NCBI GenBank assembly: GCA_964465375.1
Contig: CAYXIJ010000040.1
Location: 1-10,856, forward strand
Length of the DNA: 10,856 bases
Source: CAJWKT01 sp964465375
Lineage (GTDB): Bacteria; Pseudomonadota; Gammaproteobacteria; Steroidobacterales; Rariloculaceae
Direction of reading: 5' to 3'
The translations under genes and the position numbers were made by a program. Positions 1 through 6,812 of the stretch are shown piece by piece; position 1 is the stretch's first letter, and each line of letters begins with the position of its first letter. The notes beneath the pieces are model-generated. The model was not told the DNA's origin. It was given only the letters and a program-made list of their open reading frames with translations, and ran no database searches.

Positions 1-59
1 TGCATGTGTTAAGCATGCCGCCAGCGTTCAATCTGAGCCAGGATCAAACTCTTCAGTTC
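1..59 (-). rRNA. 16S rRNA, 5' end only (partial)
   Basis: The reverse complement reads CTGAAGAGTTTGATCCTGG followed by CTCAGATTGAACGCTGGCGG and then GCATGCTTAACACATGCA. This is the universally conserved 5' end of bacterial 16S rRNA, including the 27F primer site. Aligning to E. coli numbering from memory puts the mature 5' end near position 59. The gene runs leftward out of the window, so only about 59 bases are present. It is the first gene of a ribosomal RNA operon whose promoter and leader lie at 60-245. Confidence 0.97.
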
Positions 60-148
60 AATCATTTTCAAAGATTTCATTTGTGAACGCTTCTATGGGG
101 CGCACAAGGCACCCCTAAGTCGACGCTCTACACCGTTACTTCAGTGCG

Positions 149-208
149 AGCGCCCACACAAGTTGCTTGAGATAATTTGTTAAAGAGCAGCTTGGTACTT
201 GGTCCAAG
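149..208 (-). promoter_or_regulatory. rRNA antitermination leader (boxB-like hairpin, boxA, boxC)
   Basis: Read on the minus strand, the leader contains a small hairpin (CTTGG at 208-204 pairing with CCAAG at 195-191), then TGCTCTTTAACAAA at 189-176, then TGTGTGGGCGCT at 160-149. The middle element is the standard gammaproteobacterial rRNA boxA, bound as RNA by NusB-S10 for antitermination. The order hairpin-boxA-boxC is that of the E. coli rrn leaders. boxA is certain by sequence. The boxB-like role of the hairpin is inferred from position only. Confidence 0.85.
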
Positions 209-217
209 CAACTCGCT

Positions 218-244
218 AGTATAACCCGCTTTGTAGGCTGTCTC
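218..244 (-). promoter_or_regulatory. Candidate rRNA operon promoter
   Basis: On the minus strand a -10 hexamer TATACT (223-218) follows a partial -35 GAGACA (244-239, matching the last four bases of TTGACA) with a short 15-base spacer. The predicted start near 211 falls just before the leader hairpin, which gives a leader of about 150 bases. Upstream sequence is AT-rich, as expected of an UP element. The bases after the -10 (AGCGAG) are fairly GC-rich, as in stringently controlled promoters. The poor -35 and short spacer leave room for doubt. Confidence 0.5.
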
Positions 245-257
245 CTAGTAGAGATTG

Positions 258-273
258 CTAAAAACCTAACAAA
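258..273. repeat. 16-base exact repeat, copy 1
   Basis: CTAAAAACCTAACAAA is identical to 5111-5126. This copy lies between the tyrS stop and the rRNA promoter, where an UP element or Fis site would be expected. Confidence 0.6.
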
Positions 274-286
274 ATACCATTCTAAA

Positions 287-1513
287 TCAGCGCACCAACC
301 TGATTTTTGCAAAATGTCTCTTGCCCATAGAATAAACATGTTCCGCATCCACCTGAATGGAAAGCTGCGAATCCTCCACCCGCACCCCATCGATGCGTAC
401 TGCGCCCTCCGCTATTTTCCGCCTTGCCTCAGATGTGCTGGCCACCATGCCTGACTTTGAAAGTACATGAGCAACCCACATGTACCCATCGGGAGCTGAC
501 AGTTCCACTTCCCGCACATCACTGGGCGGCCGATGATCACGAAAACGTGCTATAAAATCCTTTTTGGATCGCTCTGCTGCCGATGCATCATGAAATCGCG
601 TAACAATCTCATGGGCCAACAAATATTTAATATCTCTTGGATTTTTTCCATCCGCAACTTGGCGCTTATAATCCTCAAGCTCATCGAGAATACGAAAACT
701 TAAAAGCTCAAAATATCGCCACATCAATTCATCCGAAATTGACATCAGCTTGTCGAACATTTCTCCAGCCGGCTCAGTAACACCTATGTAGTTGTCCGAT
801 GATTTAGACATTTTATTGACCCCATCCAAACCCTCTAGCAGTGGGGTCGTAATGACTACCTGAGGTGGCTGACCGTAGGATTGCTGAAGTTGTCGGCCAA
901 CGAGCAAATTAAATTTTTGATCCGTACCACCCAACTCAACTGAAGCCTTGAGTACAACAGAGTCATATCCCTGAACCAAGGGGTAGAGGAATTCGTGTAT
1001 GGCTATGGGTTTCTCCGTTTCGTAACGCTTCTTGAAGTCATCACGTTCAAGCATGCGAGCCACCGTATGCTTAGCAGCCAACTGGACCAGCCCCGCCGTA
1101 CCCAGTTTATTCATCCACCGGGAGTTAAAATCAAGCTTCGTTTTTTCCGGATCGAGTATCTTGTAGACTTGTTCCTCATAGGTCTTTGCGTTTGCATGAA
1201 TCTCCTCCTGAGTCAAAGAGGGGCGCATACTAGTCTTTCCTGAGGGATCTCCAATCATTCCTGTAAAGTCACCAATGAGAAAGATTACTTCGTGCCCGAG
1301 CTCTTGGAACTGACGCATTTTATTCAACAAAACCGTATGTCCTAAGTGAAGATCCGGGGCAGTCGGGTCGAAGCCCACCTTTACCCGTAGCGCCTGCCCT
1401 CTTCCCAGGCGTTCCTCTAATTCACCCTCACGCAAGATTTCATCAGTGCCTCTGCGTAGTTCTGCCATCTCCTGATTCACTTTGGATTTTGCACGCTTAG
1501 ATTGAACATTCAT
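287..1513 (-). CDS. tyrS: Tyrosyl-tRNA synthetase (TyrZ-like)
   Basis: Charges tRNA-Tyr with tyrosine in the cytoplasm, an essential step of translation. The 408-residue product has the class I signature HLGH at residues 56-59, the segment GDFTGMIGDPSGKTS at 81-95, the tyrosine-site region ELGGTDQKFN at 193-202, KMSKS at 234-238, and a C-terminal S4-like RNA-binding domain from about residue 345 to the end. The HLGH and KMSKS forms fit the TyrZ branch found in Pseudomonas (about 399 residues) rather than E. coli TyrS. The start at 1513 has no clear Shine-Dalgarno. An internal ATG (codon 16, at 1468) is preceded immediately by AGGAG, which is too close to be a good site, so I keep the upstream start. 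The gene runs toward the rRNA operon, and its stop is only about 43 bases from the rRNA -35 element, with no visible terminator between. Confidence 0.95.
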   Translation of the reverse strand: MNVQSKRAKSKVNQEMAELRRGTDEILREGELEERLGRGQALRVKVGFDPTAPDLHLGHTVLLNKMRQFQELGHEVIFLIGDFTGMIGDPSGKTSMRPSLTQEEIHANAKTYEEQVYKILDPEKTKLDFNSRWMNKLGTAGLVQLAAKHTVARMLERDDFKKRYETEKPIAIHEFLYPLVQGYDSVVLKASVELGGTDQKFNLLVGRQLQQSYGQPPQVVITTPLLEGLDGVNKMSKSSDNYIGVTEPAGEMFDKLMSISDELMWRYFELLSFRILDELEDYKRQVADGKNPRDIKYLLAHEIVTRFHDASAAERSKKDFIARFRDHRPPSDVREVELSAPDGYMWVAHVLSKSGMVASTSEARRKIAEGAVRIDGVRVEDSQLSIQVDAEHVYSMGKRHFAKIRLVR

Positions 1514-1551
1514 CGTACTATTGAAATTTGCTTAATTACCGAAGTCAAACC

Positions 1552-1557
1552 ACTATA
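1552..1557 (-). promoter_or_regulatory. Possible -10 element for tyrS
   Basis: TATAGT is found on the minus strand, which would give a start near 1545 and a leader of about 32 bases before the tyrS ATG. No convincing -35 lies 16-18 bases upstream, so this is only a weak suggestion. Confidence 0.25.
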
Positions 1558-1606
1558 AAGGAATGCGGTGCTGATTCGTAGTCCACTGACTTTAAAGGAA
1601 ATAACT

Positions 1607-1635
1607 TTGACCGTCTCTCACTGAACCGATAAAGT
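1607..1635 (+). promoter_or_regulatory. Sigma-70 promoter for mepM-anmK
   Basis: TTGACC (1607-1612) and TAAAGT (1630-1635) are separated by exactly 17 bases, a near-consensus sigma-70 arrangement. The predicted start, about 1642, leaves a leader of about 20 bases that contains an AGGT ribosome-binding site just before the mepM ATG at 1662. This is the best-formed promoter in the window. It lies back to back with the region that must drive tyrS. Confidence 0.7.
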
Positions 1636-1661
1636 ACGCGCGGCTCAGACACAGGTAATCC

Positions 1662-3041
1662 ATGAAAACTTATTCAGGCGGCATTCGCCACGATTATAGC
1701 GACACCTCTATAAAGCCACTGGCGACCAACCAGTGGCGCTGGCCCTGGTTCCTGCTAGGGTTCTTCCTCCCCTTAATCGCTGTCAGCATAGTCCTGATAA
1801 ACGAAACAGATTATCCCGAAATACTCTCTTCAACATCTCAGCCAATCGAAGTGATCCCTGAACAGTCCACATTAGTGACGCCTGGCCTAGATAAAACTCT
1901 TAGTAATAACGAAACACCTTATCATGAGGCGCCTGAAAAGATTGGCACCAACCTCACGTTGCTGGTAAAGAATGGTGAAAATCTAGACATCCTGTTTCGT
2001 CGCAATAATTTAAGCCTCTCGGATTTAGCCACAATGACTCAGCTCCCGGGGATTGGTGAATATCTTAAAATTATGATGCCGGGAGATGTAATCCAAATTA
2101 CTCACAAAAATGGTGAAATCCTTTCTTTAGAGAGAGAATTGGATGAAATCCAGTTACTTGACATTTCTCGGGGAAGTGCTGGATTTGAAGCGAATATTAT
2201 CAGTCGTGAATTGGATTTTAGAAAAGTTGGCGCTAATGGAATTATACAAACCTCGCTATTTGAAGCCGGCCAAATAGCTGGCATTTCTGATCTAGTTACG
2301 ATGAACATGGCTGGAATCTTCCAATGGGACATTGATTTCATCCAAGACGTACGAATTGGCGACGAGTTCACAGTGGTTCACGAAGAGTTGTGGAGAGAAG
2401 GAGTAAAAATTAAGGACGGGGAAATTATTGCGGCAGAATTCATTAACCAAGGCACCTCTTATCGCGCCGTGCGCTACAAGACAGATGAAGACAGTCCAGC
2501 GGATTACTTCACACCAGAAGGACTCAATGTACGCAAAGCATTTATTAGGGCGCCAGTCGATTTCAAACGGATCAGTTCCAGTTTCAATCTAAATCGCCGC
2601 CACCCGATTCTCAACAAAATTCGGGCGCATCGGGGGGTAGATTACGCTGCCCCAACGGGAACGCCAGTTAAGGCTGCTGGTGATGGAAAAATCACTTTTC
2701 GCGGCACACGGGATGGGTATGGAAACACTGTAATTCTTCAACATGGAAATAACATCACCACGCTTTATGGGCATATGTCACGATTTGCGGCATCTCGTAT
2801 TGGTGGCCGAGTCGAGCAAGGCGAAGTTATTGGTTTCGTTGGACAGTCTGGCTTAGCAACAGGGCCTCACCTTCACTATGAATATCGTCTGGGTGGGGTA
2901 CATAGGAACCCGCGTACTGTGCCACTACCTCCGGCTGATCCGATTCCAACAGAGCACTGGAAAGAGTTTCAAGTAGCAGCTGAGCCTCTATGGCGTCAGC
3001 TTGACCTTTACCGGGGTACTCGCCTAACACAATTGGAATGA
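1662..3041 (+). CDS. mepM: M23 murein DD-endopeptidase (MepM/YebA family)
   Basis: Predicted zinc metallopeptidase that cuts peptidoglycan peptide cross-links in the periplasm, making room for new wall. The 459-residue product has a short cytoplasmic start and one membrane anchor (about residues 27-46, WFLLGFFLPLIAVSIVLI). A LysM/OapA-like segment follows (about 98-170), then a linking domain, then the M23 domain (about 320-420). Zinc ligands by family comparison are H323 and D327 (HRGVD) and H405 (HLHYE). H371 and H403 match the catalytic histidines. Length and order fit E. coli MepM (about 440 residues). An AGGT site lies about 7 bases before the ATG, and a strong promoter precedes it. anmK follows 44 bases later, so cutting and recycling of the wall may be co-expressed. 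In E. coli MepM level is controlled by NlpI-Prc proteolysis, but nothing in this window shows that here. Confidence 0.93.
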   Translation: MKTYSGGIRHDYSDTSIKPLATNQWRWPWFLLGFFLPLIAVSIVLINETDYPEILSSTSQPIEVIPEQSTLVTPGLDKTLSNNETPYHEAPEKIGTNLTLLVKNGENLDILFRRNNLSLSDLATMTQLPGIGEYLKIMMPGDVIQITHKNGEILSLERELDEIQLLDISRGSAGFEANIISRELDFRKVGANGIIQTSLFEAGQIAGISDLVTMNMAGIFQWDIDFIQDVRIGDEFTVVHEELWREGVKIKDGEIIAAEFINQGTSYRAVRYKTDEDSPADYFTPEGLNVRKAFIRAPVDFKRISSSFNLNRRHPILNKIRAHRGVDYAAPTGTPVKAAGDGKITFRGTRDGYGNTVILQHGNNITTLYGHMSRFAASRIGGRVEQGEVIGFVGQSGLATGPHLHYEYRLGGVHRNPRTVPLPPADPIPTEHWKEFQVAAEPLWRQLDLYRGTRLTQLE

Positions 3042-3085
3042 TGCTGACTACTAAGCGTGAGATCTGAGAGGGATAAAACAGACCT

Positions 3086-4198
3086 ATGGACAGGCTTTAC
3101 ATAGGCTTAATGTCTGGGACAAGCATGGATGGTGTCGATGCGGTCATCGTTGAACTTGATGAAACTCAATGTGAAATTCACCAAACCCAAACAACTCCAT
3201 ACCCAAGAGCATTAAAAGAGAAAGCTAGTGATCTAGTTGAGAAACAAGTCACTTCATTAGAAAACCTTGGGGTCCTAAATACCGCACTCGGTCATTTTTT
3301 TGCTGAATGCGTTTTAGATCTTGTAAAAAACTCCTCTTTTGAATTAAATGACATCGCTGCAATCGGTCACCACGGCCAAACAGTATTCCACAAGCCAACA
3401 CGACCAGAACCTTTTACGCTCCAGCTTGGGAATCCAAGTGTAATTGCCGCCCAAACTGGCATCACAACAGTTGCTGATTTTCGAAGCTTAGACATAGCGC
3501 TGGGTGGACAAGGGGCTCCTCTAGCGCCCGTATTTCACGACTGGTTTTTTAGCAACCCAGACGAAACAAGAGTAGTGCTCAATATTGGCGGAATAGCAAA
3601 CCTTACTTTTTTGCATCCAGGCAAGGCTCTGTCTGGGTTTGATTCTGGGCCCGGCAATACCCTAATGGATGCCTGGAGTAAGCAATGTATTGGTAAACCG
3701 TATGACACTAACGGGGAGTGGGCGGCCACGGGTCAAGTATTGGAGCCATTACTTACATATCTAATGGCAGATCCCTTCTTTGCTAAAAAACCACCAAAAT
3801 CCACGGGACGAGAATACTTTAATCTTGATTGGCTTAAGAAATCACTCACGGCAGTCGAACAACTAAAGCCTAACGATGCAGATATTCAGGCGACTCTTTC
3901 CGAGCTAACTGCACAAACCATTGCAAGCAACATAAGTAAATCTCATCCATTAACACGAATTATTCTATGTGGTGGCGGTGTACACAATACGCATCTGATA
4001 AACAGGCTTAAGGTCTGCCTAGCCAGTACCTCAGTAGAGTCAAGCCGAGATCATGGTATAGACCCCGACTGGGTGGAGGCTACCGCCTTTGCCTGGCTCG
4101 CGCGTGCGCGACTTAAGAGCCTAAGAGGAAGTTGTTCCACTGTAACCGGAGCTCGCAAAAGTGCAATTTTGGGTAGCGTATATCTTGGCCCAAGATAA
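3086..4198 (+). CDS. anmK: Anhydro-N-acetylmuramic acid kinase
   Basis: Converts 1,6-anhydro-MurNAc plus ATP to MurNAc-6-phosphate in the cytoplasm, a step in recycling peptidoglycan fragments. The 370-residue length is normal for the family. The ATP-binding loop MSGTSMDG is at residues 9-16, GHHGQTV at 94-100, TTVADFRSLDIALGGQGAP at 127-145, and GFDSGPGN at 184-191. D186 corresponds to the catalytic base known in Pseudomonas AnmK. ILCGGGVHN at 293-301 is the second nucleotide-binding motif. The gene starts 44 bases after mepM and is probably in the same operon. A GAGAGGG purine run lies about 13 bases before the ATG, rather far for a ribosome-binding site, but the start MDRLYIGLMSGTS agrees with the family. 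The 78 bases between its stop and the facing erpA stop hold no clear terminator. Confidence 0.95.
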   Translation: MDRLYIGLMSGTSMDGVDAVIVELDETQCEIHQTQTTPYPRALKEKASDLVEKQVTSLENLGVLNTALGHFFAECVLDLVKNSSFELNDIAAIGHHGQTVFHKPTRPEPFTLQLGNPSVIAAQTGITTVADFRSLDIALGGQGAPLAPVFHDWFFSNPDETRVVLNIGGIANLTFLHPGKALSGFDSGPGNTLMDAWSKQCIGKPYDTNGEWAATGQVLEPLLTYLMADPFFAKKPPKSTGREYFNLDWLKKSLTAVEQLKPNDADIQATLSELTAQTIASNISKSHPLTRIILCGGGVHNTHLINRLKVCLASTSVESSRDHGIDPDWVEATAFAWLARARLKSLRGSCSTVTGARKSAILGSVYLGPR

Positions 4199-4276
4199 AG
4201 AAATTCCTTAGATAAACAATATGGAAGGCTCGAATAGCAAGACCTGAACCTTTTCAGAAGCGCTCTTGAGTCAATC

Positions 4277-4633
4277 TTAAACGGAAAAAGATGATCCACA
4301 ACCACATGTCGTGGCAGCATTGGGATTGCGAATAATAAACTGAGCGCCCGACAGATCGTCCTTATAATCGATCTCAGCACCCATCAGGTACTGAACACTC
4401 ATGGGATCCACTACGAGAACCACGCCGCACTTGGCAACCTCAGTATCCCCATCCTGAATTTCCTCATCAAAAGTAAAGCCGTATTGGAAGCCCGAGCAAC
4501 CACCTCCCGATATGAAAACCCGCAATTTCAGATCTGAATTACCCTCTGCTTCTATCAGTTGTCCCACCTTTTGTGCGGCTGCCTCCGTAAAATTCAGCGG
4601 CGAATCCTCCACGGCCCCACTCTTCTCAACCAT
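4277..4633 (-). CDS. erpA: A-type iron-sulfur cluster carrier ErpA
   Basis: Receives Fe-S clusters from the assembly machinery and passes them to apo-proteins, in E. coli including the isoprenoid enzymes IspG and IspH. The 118-residue product aligns along its whole length with E. coli ErpA: GGGCSGFQYGFTFD at 43-56, VVDPMS at 74-79 and CGCGSSFSV at the C-terminus. The three cluster-binding cysteines are C46, C110 and C112. The ending SSFSV separates ErpA from IscA. A good ribosome-binding site (AGGGGA) lies about 9 bases upstream, inside the end of the bactofilin gene. Only 5 bases separate the two genes, so erpA is probably translated from the bactofilin transcript. Confidence 0.95.
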   Translation of the reverse strand: MVEKSGAVEDSPLNFTEAAAQKVGQLIEAEGNSDLKLRVFISGGGCSGFQYGFTFDEEIQDGDTEVAKCGVVLVVDPMSVQYLMGAEIDYKDDLSGAQFIIRNPNAATTCGCGSSFSV

Positions 4634-4638
4634 TAGTT

Positions 4639-5073
4639 TTATTCCCCTGACCTTTTTAAAGGCGGCACAACCCCAATCTTGGTATTTTTCGACTGGGCCC
4701 TATGGTCATTGCTCTCTTGGCTCTCATGAACAATTCTACCGTTAACTTCAGCCCCAAGTGCCATCTCTATCAACTTGTAATGTATGTTACCGATGACTTT
4801 TGCCTTTGCTCCAAGTTTAACGTGCTCAGCAGCGTAGATATCGCCTACCACAGTGCCGCTGAGTGTTAGACAAGGTACTGTAATTGTACCTTCAACTACG
4901 CCCTTTTCGCTGATGCTTGCCTCTGAAGAATCATCTCCCACAACCTTGACGTTTCCTACAACAATACCGTCAACCTGTAAACCACGGCTGAACTCAATGT
5001 CACCCTGGAATCGTGCATCAGCACCTATCACTGTTCTAATCTCCGTCTTATTTTTTTCTTGTCTACCTAACAT
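4639..5073 (-). CDS. Bactofilin family protein (polymer-forming cytoskeletal protein)
   Basis: The 144-residue product has the bactofilin core, a right-handed beta-helix of short repeats (about residues 14-115) rich in V/I-x-G steps, such as GLQVDGIVVGNV, LSGTVVGDIY and AKVIGNIHY. It is flanked by a short charged N-terminus (MLGRQEKNKTEIRTV) and a polar C-terminal tail of about 30 residues. Bactofilins polymerise without nucleotide and in several bacteria organise cell-wall enzymes and cell shape. The role in this organism is inferred only. A GAGG site sits about 9 bases before the ATG. The gene is first in a pair with erpA. Facing an M23 endopeptidase is notable because bactofilin and M23 genes are neighbours and partners in other bacteria, such as Helicobacter CcmA-Csd1. 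Confidence 0.88.
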   Translation of the reverse strand: MLGRQEKNKTEIRTVIGADARFQGDIEFSRGLQVDGIVVGNVKVVGDDSSEASISEKGVVEGTITVPCLTLSGTVVGDIYAAEHVKLGAKAKVIGNIHYKLIEMALGAEVNGRIVHESQESNDHRAQSKNTKIGVVPPLKRSGE

Positions 5074-5110
5074 AACTGAACCCTCAATTTATCTAACTCC
5101 GTTTGCCCGC

Positions 5111-5126
5111 CTAAAAACCTAACAAA
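5111..5126. repeat. 16-base exact repeat, copy 2
   Basis: CTAAAAACCTAACAAA here is identical to 258-273, in the same orientation. Both copies lie upstream of minus-strand transcription units. The match stops at both edges. Confidence 0.6.
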
Positions 5127-5207
5127 CAAACCCGTAAATCTAGATCTGACACCAAATCAGACTACTAATGACCCCAATGCCTTCACCCATGCCAACCCAA
5201 ACTAGTG

Positions 5208-5237
5208 ATTTTACAACGTTTTTCCCTTAATTTTCAT
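5208..5237 (-). promoter_or_regulatory. Candidate promoter for bactofilin-erpA
   Basis: On the minus strand, ATGAAA (5237-5232) and TAAAAT (5213-5208) are 18 bases apart. The -10 matches consensus in five of six positions and the -35 in four. The start would be near 5201, leaving a leader of about 128 bases that includes the 16-base repeat. AT-rich surroundings make chance matches likely. Confidence 0.3.
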
Positions 5238-5411
5238 CTACAACCAATGAACTCACAGCGAAATGCACAAAATACAGTGTTCATCAAAACAAGCCTTAAT
5301 AATTTTATGCTCTTGATTCCATAGAGCTAACACCTCAAATACAGCGCAGTAGACTGCAAAAACGTGACTCTCAAACACGAGATAATTACGTAAACTTAAA
5401 AAAATTCGGGT

Positions 5412-5939
5412 CTAATCGATAGTTTCTGACCAGCAACCCGGTGGCAATGGGGGTCCATTTTTAGGAAATGCTAATGGAGCTAATTCTTTCAAAGCGCACA
5501 TATAAACCTGTCTCTTAAAATAAATAACCTCCTTAACCGGTGCCCAATAATCTACCCACCGACATCGATCAAACTCTGGTTTATTTGTCGCATCAAAACG
5601 AATTAACTCCCGCTTGCCAAGCAACCGCAAAAGGCACCAACGTTGCTTCTGTCCTATACATACGGGTTTTTCATTTCTGCGAACGTATCGTTTTGGTAAT
5701 CGGTAACGCAACCAGTCTTGAATTACTCCTACCAAATCAACATCCCGAGGCTCTAGTCCAATCTCTTCTTTAAGTTCACGATACATCGCATCCTCAATTC
5801 TTTCACAAGGATGTATGCCTCCCTGAGGAAACTGCCACCCCTTAGTACCAATACGACCACCAAGTAAAACTTGATCGCGATTATCAATTAGGATAATGCC
5901 AACATTTGCGCGAAAACCATGCTCATCAATGTCGTTCAT
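5412..5939 (-). CDS. rppH: RNA pyrophosphohydrolase (Nudix)
   Basis: Removes pyrophosphate from the 5' end of triphosphorylated mRNA, which exposes it to RNase E. From the chosen start the product has 175 residues, normal for RppH (about 160-176). The Nudix box GGIHPCE...REL..EEIGL falls at about residues 40-62. WQFPQGG, WLRYRLPKR and KPVCIGQKQRW are RppH hallmarks. The frame is open to a GTG at 6002, but I start at 5939 (MNDIDEHGFRANVGI) because this matches the E. coli N-terminus (MIDDDGYRPNVGI) and because the candidate promoter would start transcription at about 6001, on that GTG. The ribosome-binding site before 5939 is weak. The gene stands alone and is divergent from pdxH. Its stop is followed by a T-run with only a short stem. 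Confidence 0.93.
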   Translation of the reverse strand: MNDIDEHGFRANVGIILIDNRDQVLLGGRIGTKGWQFPQGGIHPCERIEDAMYRELKEEIGLEPRDVDLVGVIQDWLRYRLPKRYVRRNEKPVCIGQKQRWCLLRLLGKRELIRFDATNKPEFDRCRWVDYWAPVKEVIYFKRQVYMCALKELAPLAFPKNGPPLPPGCWSETID

Positions 5940-6007
5940 AAATCTGCCAATATTTAAATTTATCCTTTGGGACGCCCCTTTTATCTGTCCCCTGAGGCCC
6001 ACACAAG

Positions 6008-6036
6008 TCTATATGGACCCCAATAAACTTCCACAA
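6008..6036 (-). promoter_or_regulatory. Candidate sigma-70 promoter for rppH
   Basis: On the minus strand TTGTGG (6036-6031) and TATAGA (6013-6008) are exactly 17 bases apart. The start would be near 6001, giving a leader of about 62 bases before the ATG at 5939. The -10 matches four of six consensus bases and the -35 three, so the spacing is the main support. Confidence 0.4.
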
Positions 6037-6125
6037 AGAATAAGCCTAACCAATTGCAATAAAAAATAAATTGATCCTAGCCTTGTTCCAAGGGTAGTCT
6101 TGGATTTGCGTTTTTACATGCTCGC

Positions 6126-6812
6126 TTGAATTTGATTGTGATTTCCTTTTCTAGCCAAATACCTAAAGATCCTCTCCCTATTGTTCATGCTTGGATGAAA
6201 GAAGCTGAAAATAAGAAAACTCAACCTCATCCTAATGCTATTACTATTGCCAGCGCTGATGTTTCCGGAAAGCCTTCGGCCCGGGTATTGCTTATCAAGG
6301 ACCTTTCGCTAAAAGAGGGGTACATTGTATTCCACACACACTATGGATCCCGAAAAAGTCTAGAGTTTACCGACAATCCTTGGGCTGCTGGCGTTATTCA
6401 CTGGGACCATCTCAGCCGGCAAATTCGCTTTGAAGGTTTGATCACCAAGTCTCCAGATGACGAAAGCGATGCGTATTTCGCTACCCGAGATTGGAGGAGT
6501 CAGCTGAACGCTTGGACCAGCGAACAAAGTCAACCTATCTCTGACTATAAACAACTGCTGGACCGTGCTAGAAAACAAGCAAGAAAAATGAATTTGCCAA
6601 AACTTGACAGCGCAGGTGACCCAGACAAAAATCTTTCGGTACAACGCCCCCCATTCTGGGGAGGCTTCCGTATGTGGCTTTGCTCTATTGAGTTCTGGAT
6701 TGCTGGACCAGCTCGCTTTCACGAGCGCATTCTATATAAAAGATCCTTGAAAAAAAACGGCGAAGGGGGACCAGTCACTGGACCATGGCATCACCAGAAA
6801 CTACAACCATGA
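6126..6812 (+). CDS. pdxH: Pyridoxine/pyridoxamine 5'-phosphate oxidase
   Basis: FMN enzyme that oxidises pyridoxine or pyridoxamine 5'-phosphate to pyridoxal 5'-phosphate, the last step of vitamin B6 synthesis and salvage. The product is 228 residues from a TTG start (E. coli 218). Seen: RVLLIKD at 53-59, GSRK at 74-77 (FMN phosphate contacts in the family), Q99, RPPFWGGFRMW at 174-184, RFHER at 197-201 (R197 and H199 correspond to substrate-contact residues in E. coli), and a C-terminus QKLQP like E. coli DRLAP. Two insertions relative to E. coli are visible, one before the PPFWGG motif and one near the end. The start is uncertain: no Shine-Dalgarno precedes the TTG, and the nearby alternatives (GTG at 6138, ATG at 6195) are no better. 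Its stop overlaps the next start as ATGA. Confidence 0.9.
   Translation: MNLIVISFSSQIPKDPLPIVHAWMKEAENKKTQPHPNAITIASADVSGKPSARVLLIKDLSLKEGYIVFHTHYGSRKSLEFTDNPWAAGVIHWDHLSRQIRFEGLITKSPDDESDAYFATRDWRSQLNAWTSEQSQPISDYKQLLDRARKQARKMNLPKLDSAGDPDKNLSVQRPPFWGGFRMWLCSIEFWIAGPARFHERILYKRSLKKNGEGGPVTGPWHHQKLQP

Larger units (their letters stand above)
5074..5411. other. Gene-free region upstream of the bactofilin gene
   Basis: About 340 bases with no convincing reading frame on either strand. It should hold the promoter for the bactofilin-erpA pair and the end of the rppH transcript. I see a candidate promoter (5208-5237), a copy of a 16-base repeat (5111-5126), a short inverted repeat GCAGT-AG-ACTGC at 5346-5357 and a second one (TCTGA/TCAGA, near 5145-5161). 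An A-run at 5398-5404 reads as a U-tract on the minus strand just after rppH, with only a 4-base GGTC/GACC stem before it, so it is a poor terminator at best. In Pseudomonas, from memory, argC and a small unknown gene lie beyond erpA and its upstream neighbour. Neither is here. Confidence 0.6.

Noticed and set aside
4199..4276. Bidirectional terminator between anmK and erpA
   Set aside because: The only pairing (TCAGAAGC/GCTCTTGA) is imperfect, leaves no room for a loop and lacks T-runs.
5940..6002. Longer rppH form starting at GTG 6002
   Set aside because: The extra 21 residues have no counterpart in RppH, no ribosome-binding site precedes the GTG, and the candidate promoter places the transcript start on it.
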